Shown: in pieces, positions 33,901 to 41,961 of the stretch
How positions within the stretch are numbered: the stretch's first letter is position 1
Layout: every line of letters begins with the position of its first letter
Assembly (NCBI GenBank): GCA_008638415.1
Contig: VWVT01000009.1
Coordinates: 186,001 to 250,000 of the forward strand
DNA length: 64,000 bases
From: Nocardiopsis sinuspersici
GTDB taxonomy: Bacteria > Actinomycetota > Actinomycetes > Streptosporangiales > Streptosporangiaceae
Direction of reading: 5' to 3'
The notes under the pieces: model-generated
Database searches by the model: none
What the model was told of the DNA's origin: nothing
Seen by the model: only the letters and a program-made list of their open reading frames with translations
Made by a program: the position numbers and the translations under genes

Positions 33901-34991
33901 ACTTCCTGATGGACATCGCCACGCGGGGACCGTCCCTGGGCGTGCACACCATCCTGACCGGAGCGGCGTCGTCGCAGGTCCGATCCCGCCTCCAGGCGCT
34001 GTTCGGCGGACGGTTCGAGCTGCGGCTCAGCGACCCGATGGACTCGGGGATCGGCCGCAAGGCCGCCGACGAGCTCCCGAAGGACACGCCGGGCCGCGGC
34101 CTGACGTCGGAGGAGCACCACACGCACGTGGCGCTGCCGCGCGTGGACGGGGTGGCCGACGACGAGGACGTCACGGACGGGATCCGCGACCTGGTCAGGC
34201 GGGTCCGCGAGCGCTGGCCGCAGAAGGCGGTGCAGGGCGTGCGGACCCTGCCCTCCCGGATCGGGCTGGACGAGCTCCTCAGGGGCCGCAGGAGCAGGCG
34301 CAAGGAGCTCGTGCTGGGCATGGCCGAGAGCTCGCTCGCCCCGGCCACGACCGACCTGGACCGGGACCCGCACCTGGTGGTGTTCGGCGACCCGCAGACC
34401 GGCAAGTCGACGCTGCTGCGCGGCCTGGTCGAGCAGATCGTCCGACGGCCGTCGACGGAGCTGGGCGTGGTGATGGTCGACTTCCGGCGCACGCACCTGG
34501 AACTGGTCCCCGAGGACCACCTGCTGGCCTACTGCACCACCGCGGAGCAGACCAAGGCGGTCGCGGACAACCTGGCGGGGTCGCTGAAGCAGCGCCTGCC
34601 GGGGCCGGACGTGACCCCCAGGCAACTGCGCGAACGCAGTTGGTGGAAGGGCCTGGACCTGTACATCGTGGTGGACGACATGGACATGATCGCCTCGCGC
34701 AGCAACCCGCTCGCACCGCTGGCGCCCTACATCCCGCAGGGCGCGGACCTCGGCCTGCACGTCATCGCGGCACGGCGCACGGGCGGCACGGCCCGGGCCA
34801 TGTTCGAGCCCGTCCTCCAGTCGCTCAGCGACATGGCCACACCCGGCATGCTGTTCTCCGGCGACCGGATGGAGGGGCGCCTGGCCAACGGCGCGGCCTC
34901 CAAGGCGCTGCCGCAGGGCCGTGCGCAACTGGCGCTGCGCGGCAGGCGCCCGGACCTGGTCCAGGTCGGCTGGAGCGAACCCCCGGCGTAG
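30963..34991 (+). CDS. eccC: Type VII secretion ATPase EccC (fused EccCa-EccCb)
   Basis: 1342 aa, GTG start. Two adjoining membrane helices lie at about residues 45-88. Three FtsK/SpoIIIE-type ATPase domains follow. Domain 1 (Walker A GATGSGKSEM near residue 495, Walker B LLLVDFKGG, LIIIDEFSELL) looks fully active. Domain 2 (GGPQSGKSTL near 855) and domain 3 (GDPQTGKSTL near 1140, with VVMVDFRR and IVVDDMDM) have intact P-loops but weaker acidic motifs, as is usual. EccC recognises WXG100 substrates through its last domain and drives their export. The fused form is normal outside ESX-1. It opens the plus-strand secretion operon. Confidence 0.97.
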   Translation: MATRPVPRPARSVPAAPGNTPLVIATPPQMPENPPASSSGAMIIMPIITGSGSLLMSITMGHRPLMAVAGVMIMMASVVVGIIMFVSQHNGPRKRIREQRERYVDYLDQLRGIVRDVASTQRADNAFRHPAPELLTDPARSRARRWERRASDPDFLDLRAGTGTRPLARRLKLKVDTSSPLIVYDPVCQGSADQLIELYANVPEMPLVVPLREHGVVSIVGDREAGRGLARALIAQMATFHSPHDLRIGVVRDNRLRPRWEWLKWLPHNTFDEAEDGPLPARFVSVNTVQAAELLSDEIERRTVDLQRRRGAPPGPGTQRLVVVLDGEYQSTLSGLHAEPPVNSLADLGVHVIALVSDKREEPEAVDLRLNIGADGTLTEDTGSPGADEDSPYPPIEGRADRSSVAHLTSLARVLAPYGIAVTDSDDAMHGTVGLPEILGVPDVAQLDTRRTWRKRSTGDYLRVPIGIGPNGNTVLLDLKESAFGGMGPHGLVVGATGSGKSEMLRTMVASLVINHSPENLALLLVDFKGGATFADTDRLPHSAGLITNLADDDGLVTRFREATFGELVRRQQLLKNAGNLPNLHAYEAAREDDPELEPLPHLLIIIDEFSELLTAHPDFAELFVAIGRIGRSIGVHLLLATQRLESGKIKGLESHLSYRVGLRTFSEAESREAIGVGDAYHLPPEPGSGYLKVDTSVFERFKAAMVSQPYEPPRQEEEKDEADPVLPLLSYNGLSKVTGANSLVDSLVDSIRAKEEENRPQRKKRTTLQVTVDRLAESGADPVRPVWLPPLPEMLPFDSVLADLGEADDLRGQGTEPDPAECKAVIGLTDIPREQRVIPAELDFTGGEGNIVVLGGPQSGKSTLLRTAIASLAWRYPPGRVAVYAIDFGGGALQAMDELPHVAGVAGRADPERVQRILTDVSGHLDRRQRAFRKHKLDSPAALRQARAEGKLPDSVVGDLFLMIDGWSAVRDAFDTADDFLMDIATRGPSLGVHTILTGAASSQVRSRLQALFGGRFELRLSDPMDSGIGRKAADELPKDTPGRGLTSEEHHTHVALPRVDGVADDEDVTDGIRDLVRRVRERWPQKAVQGVRTLPSRIGLDELLRGRRSRRKELVLGMAESSLAPATTDLDRDPHLVVFGDPQTGKSTLLRGLVEQIVRRPSTELGVVMVDFRRTHLELVPEDHLLAYCTTAEQTKAVADNLAGSLKQRLPGPDVTPRQLRERSWWKGLDLYIVVDDMDMIASRSNPLAPLAPYIPQGADLGLHVIAARRTGGTARAMFEPVLQSLSDMATPGMLFSGDRMEGRLANGAASKALPQGRAQLALRGRRPDLVQVGWSEPPA

Positions 34992-35044
34992 GTCCGGCCC
35001 CACACAGGTTGCGTGTCCCCGTCCCCTCTCCGAAAGGCAGACCC

Positions 35045-36172
35045 ATGCGGCGCTCGCTCGCCACGGCCTCGGCCGTGTGCCTGATGGCCGTCACCGCCTG
35101 CGAAGGCTCGCCCTCGGGTTCGGAGGACCCTCCGGAGACGGCGGAGGAGGTCGCCGAGCGGGGCCTGGTCGGGATCGCCCTGCTGCACCGCGGCTACGAG
35201 GGCGGCGATCCGGAGAAGGACCAGGTCCTGGTGTTCCACGACCCCGAGACCGGTCAGCCCCTCCACGAGCTGGACCTGCCCGACGGGGCCGTGGACCCCA
35301 TGGCACCGGACCTGCCGGTGCACGCGCAGTTCTCCGAGGACTGGCGGTTCTTCGCCTACGCCACCGACGAACCGTCCGCGATCACCGTCGCGGCGCTGAC
35401 CGGCCCCGGGGAGGACGGCGCCGCCGCCGAGGAGGGCGGGGATGCGGCGCCCGCCTACGAGCCGGTGGAGTCGGTCGGCGCCGCCGCGGGCGAGGTGCTG
35501 TCCCACCCGGTCGTCCACGGCGACCGGCTCTGGTACGTCTCCACCGACGAACAGGCCGCCCGGCCCCCGCAGGTGATGTCGGTTCCGCTGGACGCCCCCG
35601 GCGGCGCCCCGGAGCAGGAGGGCACGCTCGTCCTGGGAGAGCAGCGTCGTCCGAGCGACTGGGCGCTCACACCGGACGGAGCCCTGCACGTACGCGACAG
35701 CGTGCCGACCCGGCGGGTGCCCGGGGCGGGCGGTCCGGTCCTGGTGGTGCGCGAGACCGGCGGCAGTGTCGTCAACGCCTCCATGAACACCGGCGAGGGG
35801 CTCTGGCTGACCTTCAACGACGCGCCGGTCTGGGGCGGGGGGACCGCCGTGCTGGGCCCCGATCCCGACAGCGCCCAGCCGGCGGCGGGCGCCTACCTGG
35901 TGACCGTCGACGGGCAGAGCCACACGTCCGCCCGGCTGCTGGAGGACAGCGGTGGCCCGGTGGTGCAGTACACGCCCTCGCCCGGGCGCGACGCCCTGCT
36001 CCTCCAGACCGGGCAGGCGTGGTACCGCGTCGACCTGGAGGAGGGCGGGGTCGCCGGAACGGAGGAGCTCTTCCCCCGGTTCCACGACGCGTCCATGGAC
36101 GGCTATCCGCTGGTGGTGCGCTGGTCCCAGGAGGCGCCGGAGGCCGATCCCGGCGCGAGCCCCTCCGGCTGA
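35045..36172 (+). CDS. Secretion-locus lipoprotein, 375 aa
   Basis: ATG after GAAAGGCAGACCC, 53 bases behind eccC. Signal peptide RRSLATASAVCLMAVTAC ends in a lipobox (VTAC). The mature part is acidic and beta-rich with propeller-like elements (LVFHDPETGQPLHELDLP, WRFFAYATDEPSAITVAAL, RLWYVSTDEQA, DWALTPDGALHV), so it probably folds as a beta-propeller outside the membrane. No EccB is visible in the window; this protein is placed where one might be found but has no EccB features (no single N-terminal helix plus R repeats). Function unknown, likely part of the type VII machinery or its periphery. Confidence 0.8.
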   Translation: MRRSLATASAVCLMAVTACEGSPSGSEDPPETAEEVAERGLVGIALLHRGYEGGDPEKDQVLVFHDPETGQPLHELDLPDGAVDPMAPDLPVHAQFSEDWRFFAYATDEPSAITVAALTGPGEDGAAAEEGGDAAPAYEPVESVGAAAGEVLSHPVVHGDRLWYVSTDEQAARPPQVMSVPLDAPGGAPEQEGTLVLGEQRRPSDWALTPDGALHVRDSVPTRRVPGAGGPVLVVRETGGSVVNASMNTGEGLWLTFNDAPVWGGGTAVLGPDPDSAQPAAGAYLVTVDGQSHTSARLLEDSGGPVVQYTPSPGRDALLLQTGQAWYRVDLEEGGVAGTEELFPRFHDASMDGYPLVVRWSQEAPEADPGASPSG

Positions 36173-36469
36173 GCCGCCGGGGCGGACGGTGGGAGGAGGC
36201 CCGGATCCCCACGGGGTCGGATCCCCCGGGGCGCGGTCCCTCATGAACAGAAGGGAACATCCGGGGCGAACAGTACACACGCGACGCCTCTCTCGGTACT
36301 ATTCCCCCCGTTCACGGAAACCGCGGAACTCCTGCCCCCACCCGCGCGTCACACCCGTCATCCGGATCCGGTCCGCCCGGGCCGACGACCGTGAACGGGT
36401 TCTTCCGTGCGTGGAGGGCGTCGCGCCCCCTCCCGGAGAGTTCCGTGTTCGAGGAGAGGAGACCCCCAC

Positions 36470-36802
36470 ATGAGCACCGAGGCGGGCGGCAACCCGATCG
36501 AGGGAATGCAGGGCGGTGAGTACGCCGAAACGCTCGCGGCGGCCATGGCCGGACTCGCGGACGCGTTCGACCTCCTCATGGAGGACGCCAGGGGCGCAGC
36601 CGGCCACGACGACGTCAGAGCCGGGTTCGGTACCTTCAAGGAGGACACCGCCCAGGCCCTCATCGACGTCCAGGCGCTCGGCCTGGCCCTGGCCGACAAC
36701 GTCCAGTCGGGCGCGGCGGAGATCGCGCGCAACGACCTGGACAGCTCGGAGGGCTTCGACCACCCCTGGGAGTCCCACCGGGACATCAACTTCGAGGACT
36801 GA
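36470..36802 (+). CDS. Small helical type VII-associated protein (EspC/WXG100-like)
   Basis: 110 aa, ATG behind GAGGAGAGGAG. It is predicted to be almost all helical: YAETLAAAMAGLADAFDLLM, a turn at GAAGHDDVRAGFGTF, then EDTAQALIDVQALGLALADNV and NDLDSS. Size and heptad-like spacing match the small secreted helical-hairpin proteins of type VII loci (EspC-like), although there is no WXG. It lies 65 bases before the large 873-aa gene, so it may be the chaperone-like partner that carries that protein to EccC, as Lap/EspC-type partners do for LXG effectors. That role is inference. Confidence 0.6.
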   Translation: MSTEAGGNPIEGMQGGEYAETLAAAMAGLADAFDLLMEDARGAAGHDDVRAGFGTFKEDTAQALIDVQALGLALADNVQSGAAEIARNDLDSSEGFDHPWESHRDINFED

Positions 36803-36867
36803 CCGCACCGCACGCCGCCCTGCCCCGCGCCGCTTCCCCTCCCCCGCCCGCCGTCCCAAGGAAGACC

Positions 36868-39489
36868 GTGGCAACCTTCTCCGTCATCTTCGTCCCCCGC
36901 GACTTCTACTACGGGTCCAAGCCCATGTACGACTGCGCGGCGGACCTGGAGATCCTCAACGCGCGCCTTCTCGGCCGAGCCGACGACCTCGGCGGGAGCT
37001 TCGACTCGGCCGCCGGCGAGTTCACCGACGTCATCGCCTGGAACATCCGGAGCCTCTCCGAGGAGGACGTGCAGAGCTGGCGGGACGCCGCCGTCTCCGT
37101 CACCTACGCCGCCTCGGTCGCCCAGATGTGGGCGGACGTCGTCAAGGCGTTCCACGAGGAGCGCGACGCCCAGATCACCACCTGGGAGAGCAGCAGGACG
37201 GAGAAGGAGAACGCCGTCCCCGCCAAGTACCAGGACGACCACATCACCTCCTCCCATCCCCAGGCCGACGGCTTCCTCTGGACGGACCTGGGCGCCGGGG
37301 ACGAGCAGCGGTGCCGGACCCTCTACGACGAGCTCGTCGCCGTGCAGGAGGGGCTCACCACCCGCGAGCAGACCAACTGGCAGGGCCTCCAGGACGGCGC
37401 CGAGGAGGTGCGGACGCTGCTCGAACAGGGGCCGACCCCCGAGAACGTCCGCAAGCTCATCGACGCGGGCAACGCCAACTGGGCGTTCCTCAACCTCGAC
37501 CCCTCCCGCTACTCCTCGCTCATCGAGGACGGCGACCTCACCTCCGAGAACGCCGAGGAGTACGCCGAGGAGCTCGCCGCCTACTGGTCCGGGGAGAAGC
37601 CGCTGGACGACCGCTACCACGAGATCATGCTCGTGCTCTCGATGGTGGGGACCGGCGCCCGGCAGAACCAGCAGAACGGCACGGAGCTCAGCTCGGAGGA
37701 GATCGCCTTCCTGGAGGAGTTCTACGCCCACCTGGAGGAGCCCTACCGAGCCAACGGGACCGGCGCGGGCATCATGGTCTACCCCGACCTCATGGCCGGG
37801 TCCGACATGAGCGACGAGGAGAGGGAGGACGCCCTCGGCACGCTCGGCGACGGGCTGCTCGCGCTCTCGGACCCGTCGCTCGGCGGGGGGTACGACAAGC
37901 TGCCCGAGAGCTTCCGGTACGCCGTGGAGGGGACGTGGATCAACCCCGACGCGGAGAACAAGCTTCCCGGCACCCCGGTGAGCACGGGGATGGACATGAA
38001 GGCGCTCTCCGCCTTCCTCGAACACACGGACGGGGACCTGGAGGGCGGCTACGGACTGTCGACCAACCTCCACCTGACCACCGGCGCGTTCCTCGACGCC
38101 TGGGGCGACATGCCCGACCCCGAAGGGGTGATGCCGGACTCCGAGCAGGTCTCCCACATCATCGACGCGGCCAGCCGCAACACGGACGCCAACTACTACA
38201 TGCTCACCGGTGAGCACCTCGGCGGGGAGGAGGGCGTCGACCACGGCGACGAGGAGCTGCGCACGCGGGCGCTGGAGGGCACGCTCACCTACGAGTGGCA
38301 CGACGACGGCCACACCGCGCGCCAGCTCACCGACTGGCTCGCCGAGGACCTCCACAGCGACGACCCCGACGTGCGTGAGCGCGCCGGGGACGCCTTCGCC
38401 GGATTCATGGAGACCATCACCGACGCGGACATGCACGAGGCCCTCGTCAACACCGGTGTGGACGTCACCGAGGGGGACAACGAGTACTCCAACGCCTCGT
38501 TCACACAGTTCAACGGGGAGCTGGCCGACAGCCTCGCCGACGTCTTCGACGCCCATATCTACAGCTTCGCCGACAGCGACGTGCTCCGCGACAACGAGCC
38601 GGTGACGGGCATCGAGGACTTCGACCCGGACAGGAGTTTCGTCTCCATGGGCCCGGAGGAGCGCGCCATGTACATGCAGCTCCTGATGGGGAACGACGAG
38701 ACGGCCGGGCGTGTGGTCAACTCCGTCGACGTCTACCAGCAGATCGAGGCCGCCGCGTTCCTCGGGAACGGACAGGACGAGGAGACGGCACGCGGCGGGG
38801 GCCAACTCCAGGCCCTTTTGGAGGAGGCCCTGCGGAGGGAGTCCGCCGACCGGACCGCCGACCTGGACGAGACCATCGAGCGCGAGACACAGATCGCCGA
38901 GTTCGTGGTGGGCGAGGCCGGAGGCCTGTCCGAGAAGATCCCGGTCATCGGTGCGGCTGTCGCAAAGGGGCTGGAACTCGGGGAGGAGAGCATCGTGAAC
39001 GCGATCGTCGACGGCGAGTACGAGGTCTTCCCGCGGCATCCGACTTTCTCCGGTGCCGAGTACATCGAGCGCAACTTCCGGATCGAGGCTCTCGACTACC
39101 TGTCGCAGAAAGACCCCAAAACGCTCAACAGCGTCATCCGCCCGGATGAGTTCCACACCCTGATCGACGGCGGTGCCATCACCATCACGCGGGATGGTGT
39201 GCAGCTTTCCCCGGAGGACATCGGAGACGGCTTCGTCTTCGACGACTCCGTCAAGGTCAACGTCGAGAAGAACCCGAACGAGTGGTCGGACAACGAGGAC
39301 CAGGACCTCAACCGCATGGATAGCGCAATCAGCAACATCATGGACGACGTGGACATCACCACCAGCGACGGCCGCACCCAGTCGGGTGACAAGCGTGTGT
39401 CCGACTTCGTCATCCAGTACAACAACTCCTACAACGACACGAAAAGTGTCTTCCCGGACAGCGGCGAGGGCGAGGAAGAGAAGAACTGA
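36868..39489 (+). CDS. Large type VII-locus protein, candidate secreted substrate
   Basis: 873 aa, GTG start with AAGGAAG upstream. No signal peptide and no Cys-based lipobox. The N-terminal 130 residues are helical (DLEILNARLLGRADDLGGSF, WRDAAVSVTYAASVAQMWAD), resembling the helical targeting region of LXG/WXG-type substrates. The middle is an acidic helical region with repeated short helices, and near residue 690 an amphipathic segment EKIPVIGAAVAKGLELG, followed by a small C-terminal domain (FHTLIDGGAITITRDGVQL). It resembles the DUF6571-type proteins near actinomycete secretion loci, but this is unverified. The C-terminal 150 codons use more A/T than the rest, which suggests an exchanged tip domain. 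Possible toxin or structural substrate. Confidence 0.65.
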   Translation: MATFSVIFVPRDFYYGSKPMYDCAADLEILNARLLGRADDLGGSFDSAAGEFTDVIAWNIRSLSEEDVQSWRDAAVSVTYAASVAQMWADVVKAFHEERDAQITTWESSRTEKENAVPAKYQDDHITSSHPQADGFLWTDLGAGDEQRCRTLYDELVAVQEGLTTREQTNWQGLQDGAEEVRTLLEQGPTPENVRKLIDAGNANWAFLNLDPSRYSSLIEDGDLTSENAEEYAEELAAYWSGEKPLDDRYHEIMLVLSMVGTGARQNQQNGTELSSEEIAFLEEFYAHLEEPYRANGTGAGIMVYPDLMAGSDMSDEEREDALGTLGDGLLALSDPSLGGGYDKLPESFRYAVEGTWINPDAENKLPGTPVSTGMDMKALSAFLEHTDGDLEGGYGLSTNLHLTTGAFLDAWGDMPDPEGVMPDSEQVSHIIDAASRNTDANYYMLTGEHLGGEEGVDHGDEELRTRALEGTLTYEWHDDGHTARQLTDWLAEDLHSDDPDVRERAGDAFAGFMETITDADMHEALVNTGVDVTEGDNEYSNASFTQFNGELADSLADVFDAHIYSFADSDVLRDNEPVTGIEDFDPDRSFVSMGPEERAMYMQLLMGNDETAGRVVNSVDVYQQIEAAAFLGNGQDEETARGGGQLQALLEEALRRESADRTADLDETIERETQIAEFVVGEAGGLSEKIPVIGAAVAKGLELGEESIVNAIVDGEYEVFPRHPTFSGAEYIERNFRIEALDYLSQKDPKTLNSVIRPDEFHTLIDGGAITITRDGVQLSPEDIGDGFVFDDSVKVNVEKNPNEWSDNEDQDLNRMDSAISNIMDDVDITTSDGRTQSGDKRVSDFVIQYNNSYNDTKSVFPDSGEGEEEKN

Positions 39490-39536
39490 CGCACGGTCGG
39501 ACACAATATCGTCACCGAAACGATCTGGAGGACCCG

Positions 39537-40052
39537 TTGCCCCCGCGCGAGGGCTGTGCGCCCGTTTTCCTGGCGGTCACCCTGGCCGTGAGCCTGGCCC
39601 TGTCCGCGTGCTCCACGTCCGAACCCGAGTCCGAACCCGGAGGAGGCCTTCCAGCGGACTACGTCTCCCGCTTCTGGGTCGAACGGGAGGTCATGGTGCG
39701 CACACTCGACCGCATGCTCACCGAGGGCGACCCGGACCAAGTCGCCGAGAACATCGGCGGCAAGAGGGACAGGCTGCTCGACACCCGAATCCTCCAACAG
39801 ACCGAGGACGGATACACCGTCGAACTGGACCACGATGAGTGGCGAACCGAGGCGGTCCACAACTCCGGGCAGATAGACGGCGCTCTCGCGGACGCCATGT
39901 ACTTCAACGAGGTCACCTGGTGCGGCGAGACCGTCAGCGGCGAGGAGTTCGTCGACGCCTACATGGACGAGTTCTGGGACACCCTCGACACCAACGAGGA
40001 ATACGTGGCCAGCATCACCGACTACGTCGACTGCGGAGACGGCCGCCCATGA
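39537..40052 (+). CDS. Small lipoprotein, tandem paralogue 1 (candidate immunity protein)
   Basis: 171 aa, TTG start with GGAGG 5 bases upstream. Signal peptide VFLAVTLAVSLALSAC ends in a lipobox. The mature part is helical and acidic: VSRFWVEREVMVRTLDRML, then VTWCGETVSGEEFVDAYMDEFWDTL and a C-terminal TDYVDCGDGRP. The two mature Cys (in TWCG and VDCG) probably pair. It begins 47 bases after the large substrate-like gene and overlaps the next paralogue by four bases. Lipid-anchored outer-face proteins that follow a type VII effector gene act as immunity factors in known cases (TilA for the lipase TslA), so immunity is a reasonable but unproven guess. Confidence 0.8.
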   Translation: MPPREGCAPVFLAVTLAVSLALSACSTSEPESEPGGGLPADYVSRFWVEREVMVRTLDRMLTEGDPDQVAENIGGKRDRLLDTRILQQTEDGYTVELDHDEWRTEAVHNSGQIDGALADAMYFNEVTWCGETVSGEEFVDAYMDEFWDTLDTNEEYVASITDYVDCGDGRP

Positions 40053-40591
40053 CCGGAGCCCCGGCCCCAGGAACTCTTCGGGCGTGCCGCGCATCCGTCT
40101 TCCTGGTGGCCACCCTGACCATGTGTACGGCGCTGACCTCATGCTCCACATCCGAGCCCGAGCCCGAGGAGCCGGACATGGGAGGTCTGCCCCCCGGACA
40201 CGTCTCCCGCTCATGGGTCGAACGGGAAGTCATGTTGCACATCCTCGACCGCATGCTCACCGAGAACGAACCAGCAGAAGACGTCGAGGACATCACCGGA
40301 AGCCCGAACGCCCTCTTCGAAGCCCACATCCTCAAAGAGGACGAAGGAGAGTACTTCGTCGAATTCGACAAGGATGAATGGACAACCGATGAGGTAGGCG
40401 GCACCACAATGGTCGACAAGTCCCTGTACGACGCCACCAACTTCGAAGAAGTCACCTGGTGCGGCGAACCCGTCGGCGGAGACGAACTCGTCGACGCCTA
40501 CATGGACGAGTTCTGGGACACCCTCGACACCCACGAGGAGTACACGGCCAGCATCACCGACTACGTCGACTGCGGAGACGGCCGCCCATGA
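40049..40591 (+). CDS. Small lipoprotein, tandem paralogue 2 (candidate immunity protein)
   Basis: 180 aa; ATG overlaps the stop of paralogue 1 (ATGA). Signal peptide ASVFLVATLTMCTALTSC, lipobox LTSC. Same layout as its neighbour: VSRSWVEREVMLHILDRML and DAYMDEFWDTLDTHEEYTAS. The last 150 bases of the two genes are almost identical, including the stop and the following ATGACCGGA, whereas the middles differ strongly and this copy is less GC-rich. That pattern points to tandem duplication with a diversifying middle, or gene conversion at the 3' ends. Both Cys are kept. Confidence 0.8.
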   Translation: MTGAPAPGTLRACRASVFLVATLTMCTALTSCSTSEPEPEEPDMGGLPPGHVSRSWVEREVMLHILDRMLTENEPAEDVEDITGSPNALFEAHILKEDEGEYFVEFDKDEWTTDEVGGTTMVDKSLYDATNFEEVTWCGEPVGGDELVDAYMDEFWDTLDTHEEYTASITDYVDCGDGRP

Positions 40592-40689
40592 CCGGATCCG
40601 GAACCGGCGAAACCCGGGGACCGGTGGCTTCACCGATCCCACTGAGACGCTTCTCCGTCCATTCGCGTTCTCTCAGACGGAAGAGGTGA
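40588..40689 (+). pseudogene. Stub of a third lipoprotein copy
   Basis: Directly after paralogue 2 the sequence again reads ATGACCGGA, as at the start of paralogue 2, then continues for 33 codons (MTGSGTGETRGPVASPIPL) to a stop without any lipoprotein signal or body. It looks like the residual start left by tandem duplication or deletion of a third copy. It may not be translated. Confidence 0.5.
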
Positions 40690-40729
40690 TCAACACTCTG
40701 TGAACCGTGTGGCGGAAGGTGCGCGAGCA

Positions 40730-40756
40730 TTGACCCGCCGTCGATCCGCTTACTAT
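40730..40756 (+). promoter_or_regulatory. Candidate promoter for the WXG100 gene pair
   Basis: TTGACC at 40730-40735 and TACTAT at 40751-40756, spaced 15 bases, lie about 95 bases before the first WXG100-like gene, in the only long gap of the operon. The spacing is short for a typical SigA-type promoter, so the call is tentative. Confidence 0.35.
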
Positions 40757-40850
40757 CGTCCGTATCCTCCCCTCCTCCCGTGTTCCGCGACGGACACCCT
40801 GCCCCACGGAGGACGGGTCCAGTGACACACCCACCCCCGAAAGGGTTCAG

Positions 40851-41189
40851 ATGTCCCAGCACGCTGGTCTCGAAAACGTCAACGCGCTCTCGACCGGTGG
40901 TGAGAACCTCGGGATGGAGTCCGACGGCCTCCGTACCCAGATGAACCAGCTCATCCAGGACATGTCCAACGACGGCGACTCCCTCCAGGGCCAGGCGCTG
41001 AACGACTTCCGCCAGGCCCGCGAACAGCTCACCGAGCGCTTCGACGAGCTCATGAACTGGTGCAGCCAGAACGGCATCAAGCTGAACGAGGGCCAGCAGC
41101 AGTTCAACATCACCGACACCGACTCCGCCGCCGACCTCTCGCAGGCCGGGAACGACCTCGGCGGGCTGTCCCGCCCCGTCAACGCCTGA
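40851..41189 (+). CDS. WXG100-like protein with LQG in place of WXG
   Basis: 112 aa, ATG after GAAAGGGTTC. Helix-turn-helix hairpin of WXG100 size. The turn, usually WxG, reads SLQGQALNDFRQA, so the Trp is replaced by Leu while Gly and the following AxxxF are retained. A second helix (LTERFDELMNWCSQNGIKL) and a polar C-terminus follow. The single Cys is unusual. No YxxxD/E export signal is visible near its C-terminus. It is most likely the partner of the canonical WXG100 protein that starts 40 bases downstream, as EsxB and EsxA pair in other systems. Confidence 0.82.
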   Translation: MSQHAGLENVNALSTGGENLGMESDGLRTQMNQLIQDMSNDGDSLQGQALNDFRQAREQLTERFDELMNWCSQNGIKLNEGQQQFNITDTDSAADLSQAGNDLGGLSRPVNA

Positions 41190-41228
41190 TCCCCACCCCC
41201 TTCACGCGTCCACAGAAAGGCGTGCACC

Positions 41229-41522
41229 ATGTCCGCTCAGTTCGACGTCTACGGCGATGTCGGAGGCCTGGAAGGGCTCGCCTCCGACCAGCAGGCCCAC
41301 CTCTCGCGCTTCACCGCGATCATGAGCCAGATCAACGAGCAGTCCGAGAGCACCGTCAGCCAGTGGGAGGGCTCCGGGAGCACCCAGTTCCAGGCCAAGG
41401 CCCAGGAATTCGACGCGCAGTTCTCCGAGGTCAACGCCGCCTTCTCGAAGATGATCACGGCCACCAGCGACACCGCGGACAAATACGGCCGTCTCACCCG
41501 GTACCTGGACGGACTGTTCTAG
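41229..41522 (+). CDS. WXG100 family protein (EsxA-like)
   Basis: 97 aa, ATG after GAAAGG. Canonical fold: helix one (FTAIMSQINEQSESTV), turn SQWEGSGSTQFQ with the WXG motif, and helix two (FDAQFSEVNAAFSKMI). The C-terminus is TADKYGRLTRYLDGLF, which has no strict YxxxD/E. It should form a four-helix dimer with the preceding LQG protein and be an obligate substrate of EccC. Its stop is 14 bases before the next gene. Confidence 0.93.
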   Translation: MSAQFDVYGDVGGLEGLASDQQAHLSRFTAIMSQINEQSESTVSQWEGSGSTQFQAKAQEFDAQFSEVNAAFSKMITATSDTADKYGRLTRYLDGLF

Positions 41523-41536
41523 TAAGCTGATCGCCG

Positions 41537-41893
41537 ATGTCCACCCCCGCGCCATCCCCTTCGCCCTCCGCGGATCCGGAACCGCAGCTCCCCGAGGCGT
41601 TCCACTACACGCCCGACGAGGAGAAGTACGTCCTCCAGGCGGACGCCCTGCGGCACCGGCAACTGCGGTCGGCGCTGCTCTACGGTTCCAGCCGCTACTG
41701 GCGGCGCCGTCAGCAGGTGTGGCCGGCGGTGATCGGCGGTCTCATCCTCACCGCACTGATCTGCGGGGTCATCGCCCTCATCGGGGCGTTCGGCCGACAG
41801 CAGGAGGTCAACGAGGAACGCGGGTTCGGGAACTACGGTCAGCAACTGATCCACGAGCCCGCGTCCGAGGAGCCTCTGCCCGGCCGGCTGTGA
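41537..41893 (+). CDS. Small single-helix membrane protein of the secretion locus
   Basis: 118 aa. N-terminal Pro/Ser-rich cytoplasmic part, then FHYTPDEEKYVLQADALRHRQ and a basic RRRQQ before one membrane helix (VIGGLILTALICGVIALIGA, about residues 68-88), ending in a short outer tail. A positive-inside orientation puts the larger N-terminus in the cytoplasm. The shape and place (after WXG100, before the pseudokinase) suggest a small component of the type VII membrane complex. No known family was recognised. Confidence 0.7.
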   Translation: MSTPAPSPSPSADPEPQLPEAFHYTPDEEKYVLQADALRHRQLRSALLYGSSRYWRRRQQVWPAVIGGLILTALICGVIALIGAFGRQQEVNEERGFGNYGQQLIHEPASEEPLPGRL

Positions 41894-41961
41894 CCCGCCG
41901 CACCACCATCCCCCGTGCCTGACGGCCGGGGGCCGCCACCACGAACGGGGGTCGCTCGCGC

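Noticed and set aside
31383..35003. A 1206-codon open frame opposite eccC
   Set aside because: EccC is unmistakable on the plus strand; the antisense frame lacks a ribosome site and recognisable domains.
36358..39504. A 1048-codon open frame on the minus strand opposite the 873-aa gene
   Set aside because: It is a GC-bias shadow: its composition (Val/Leu/Asp/Gly/His rich) reflects reversed codons, it has no domain pattern, and the plus-strand gene has a ribosome site and coherent protein features.
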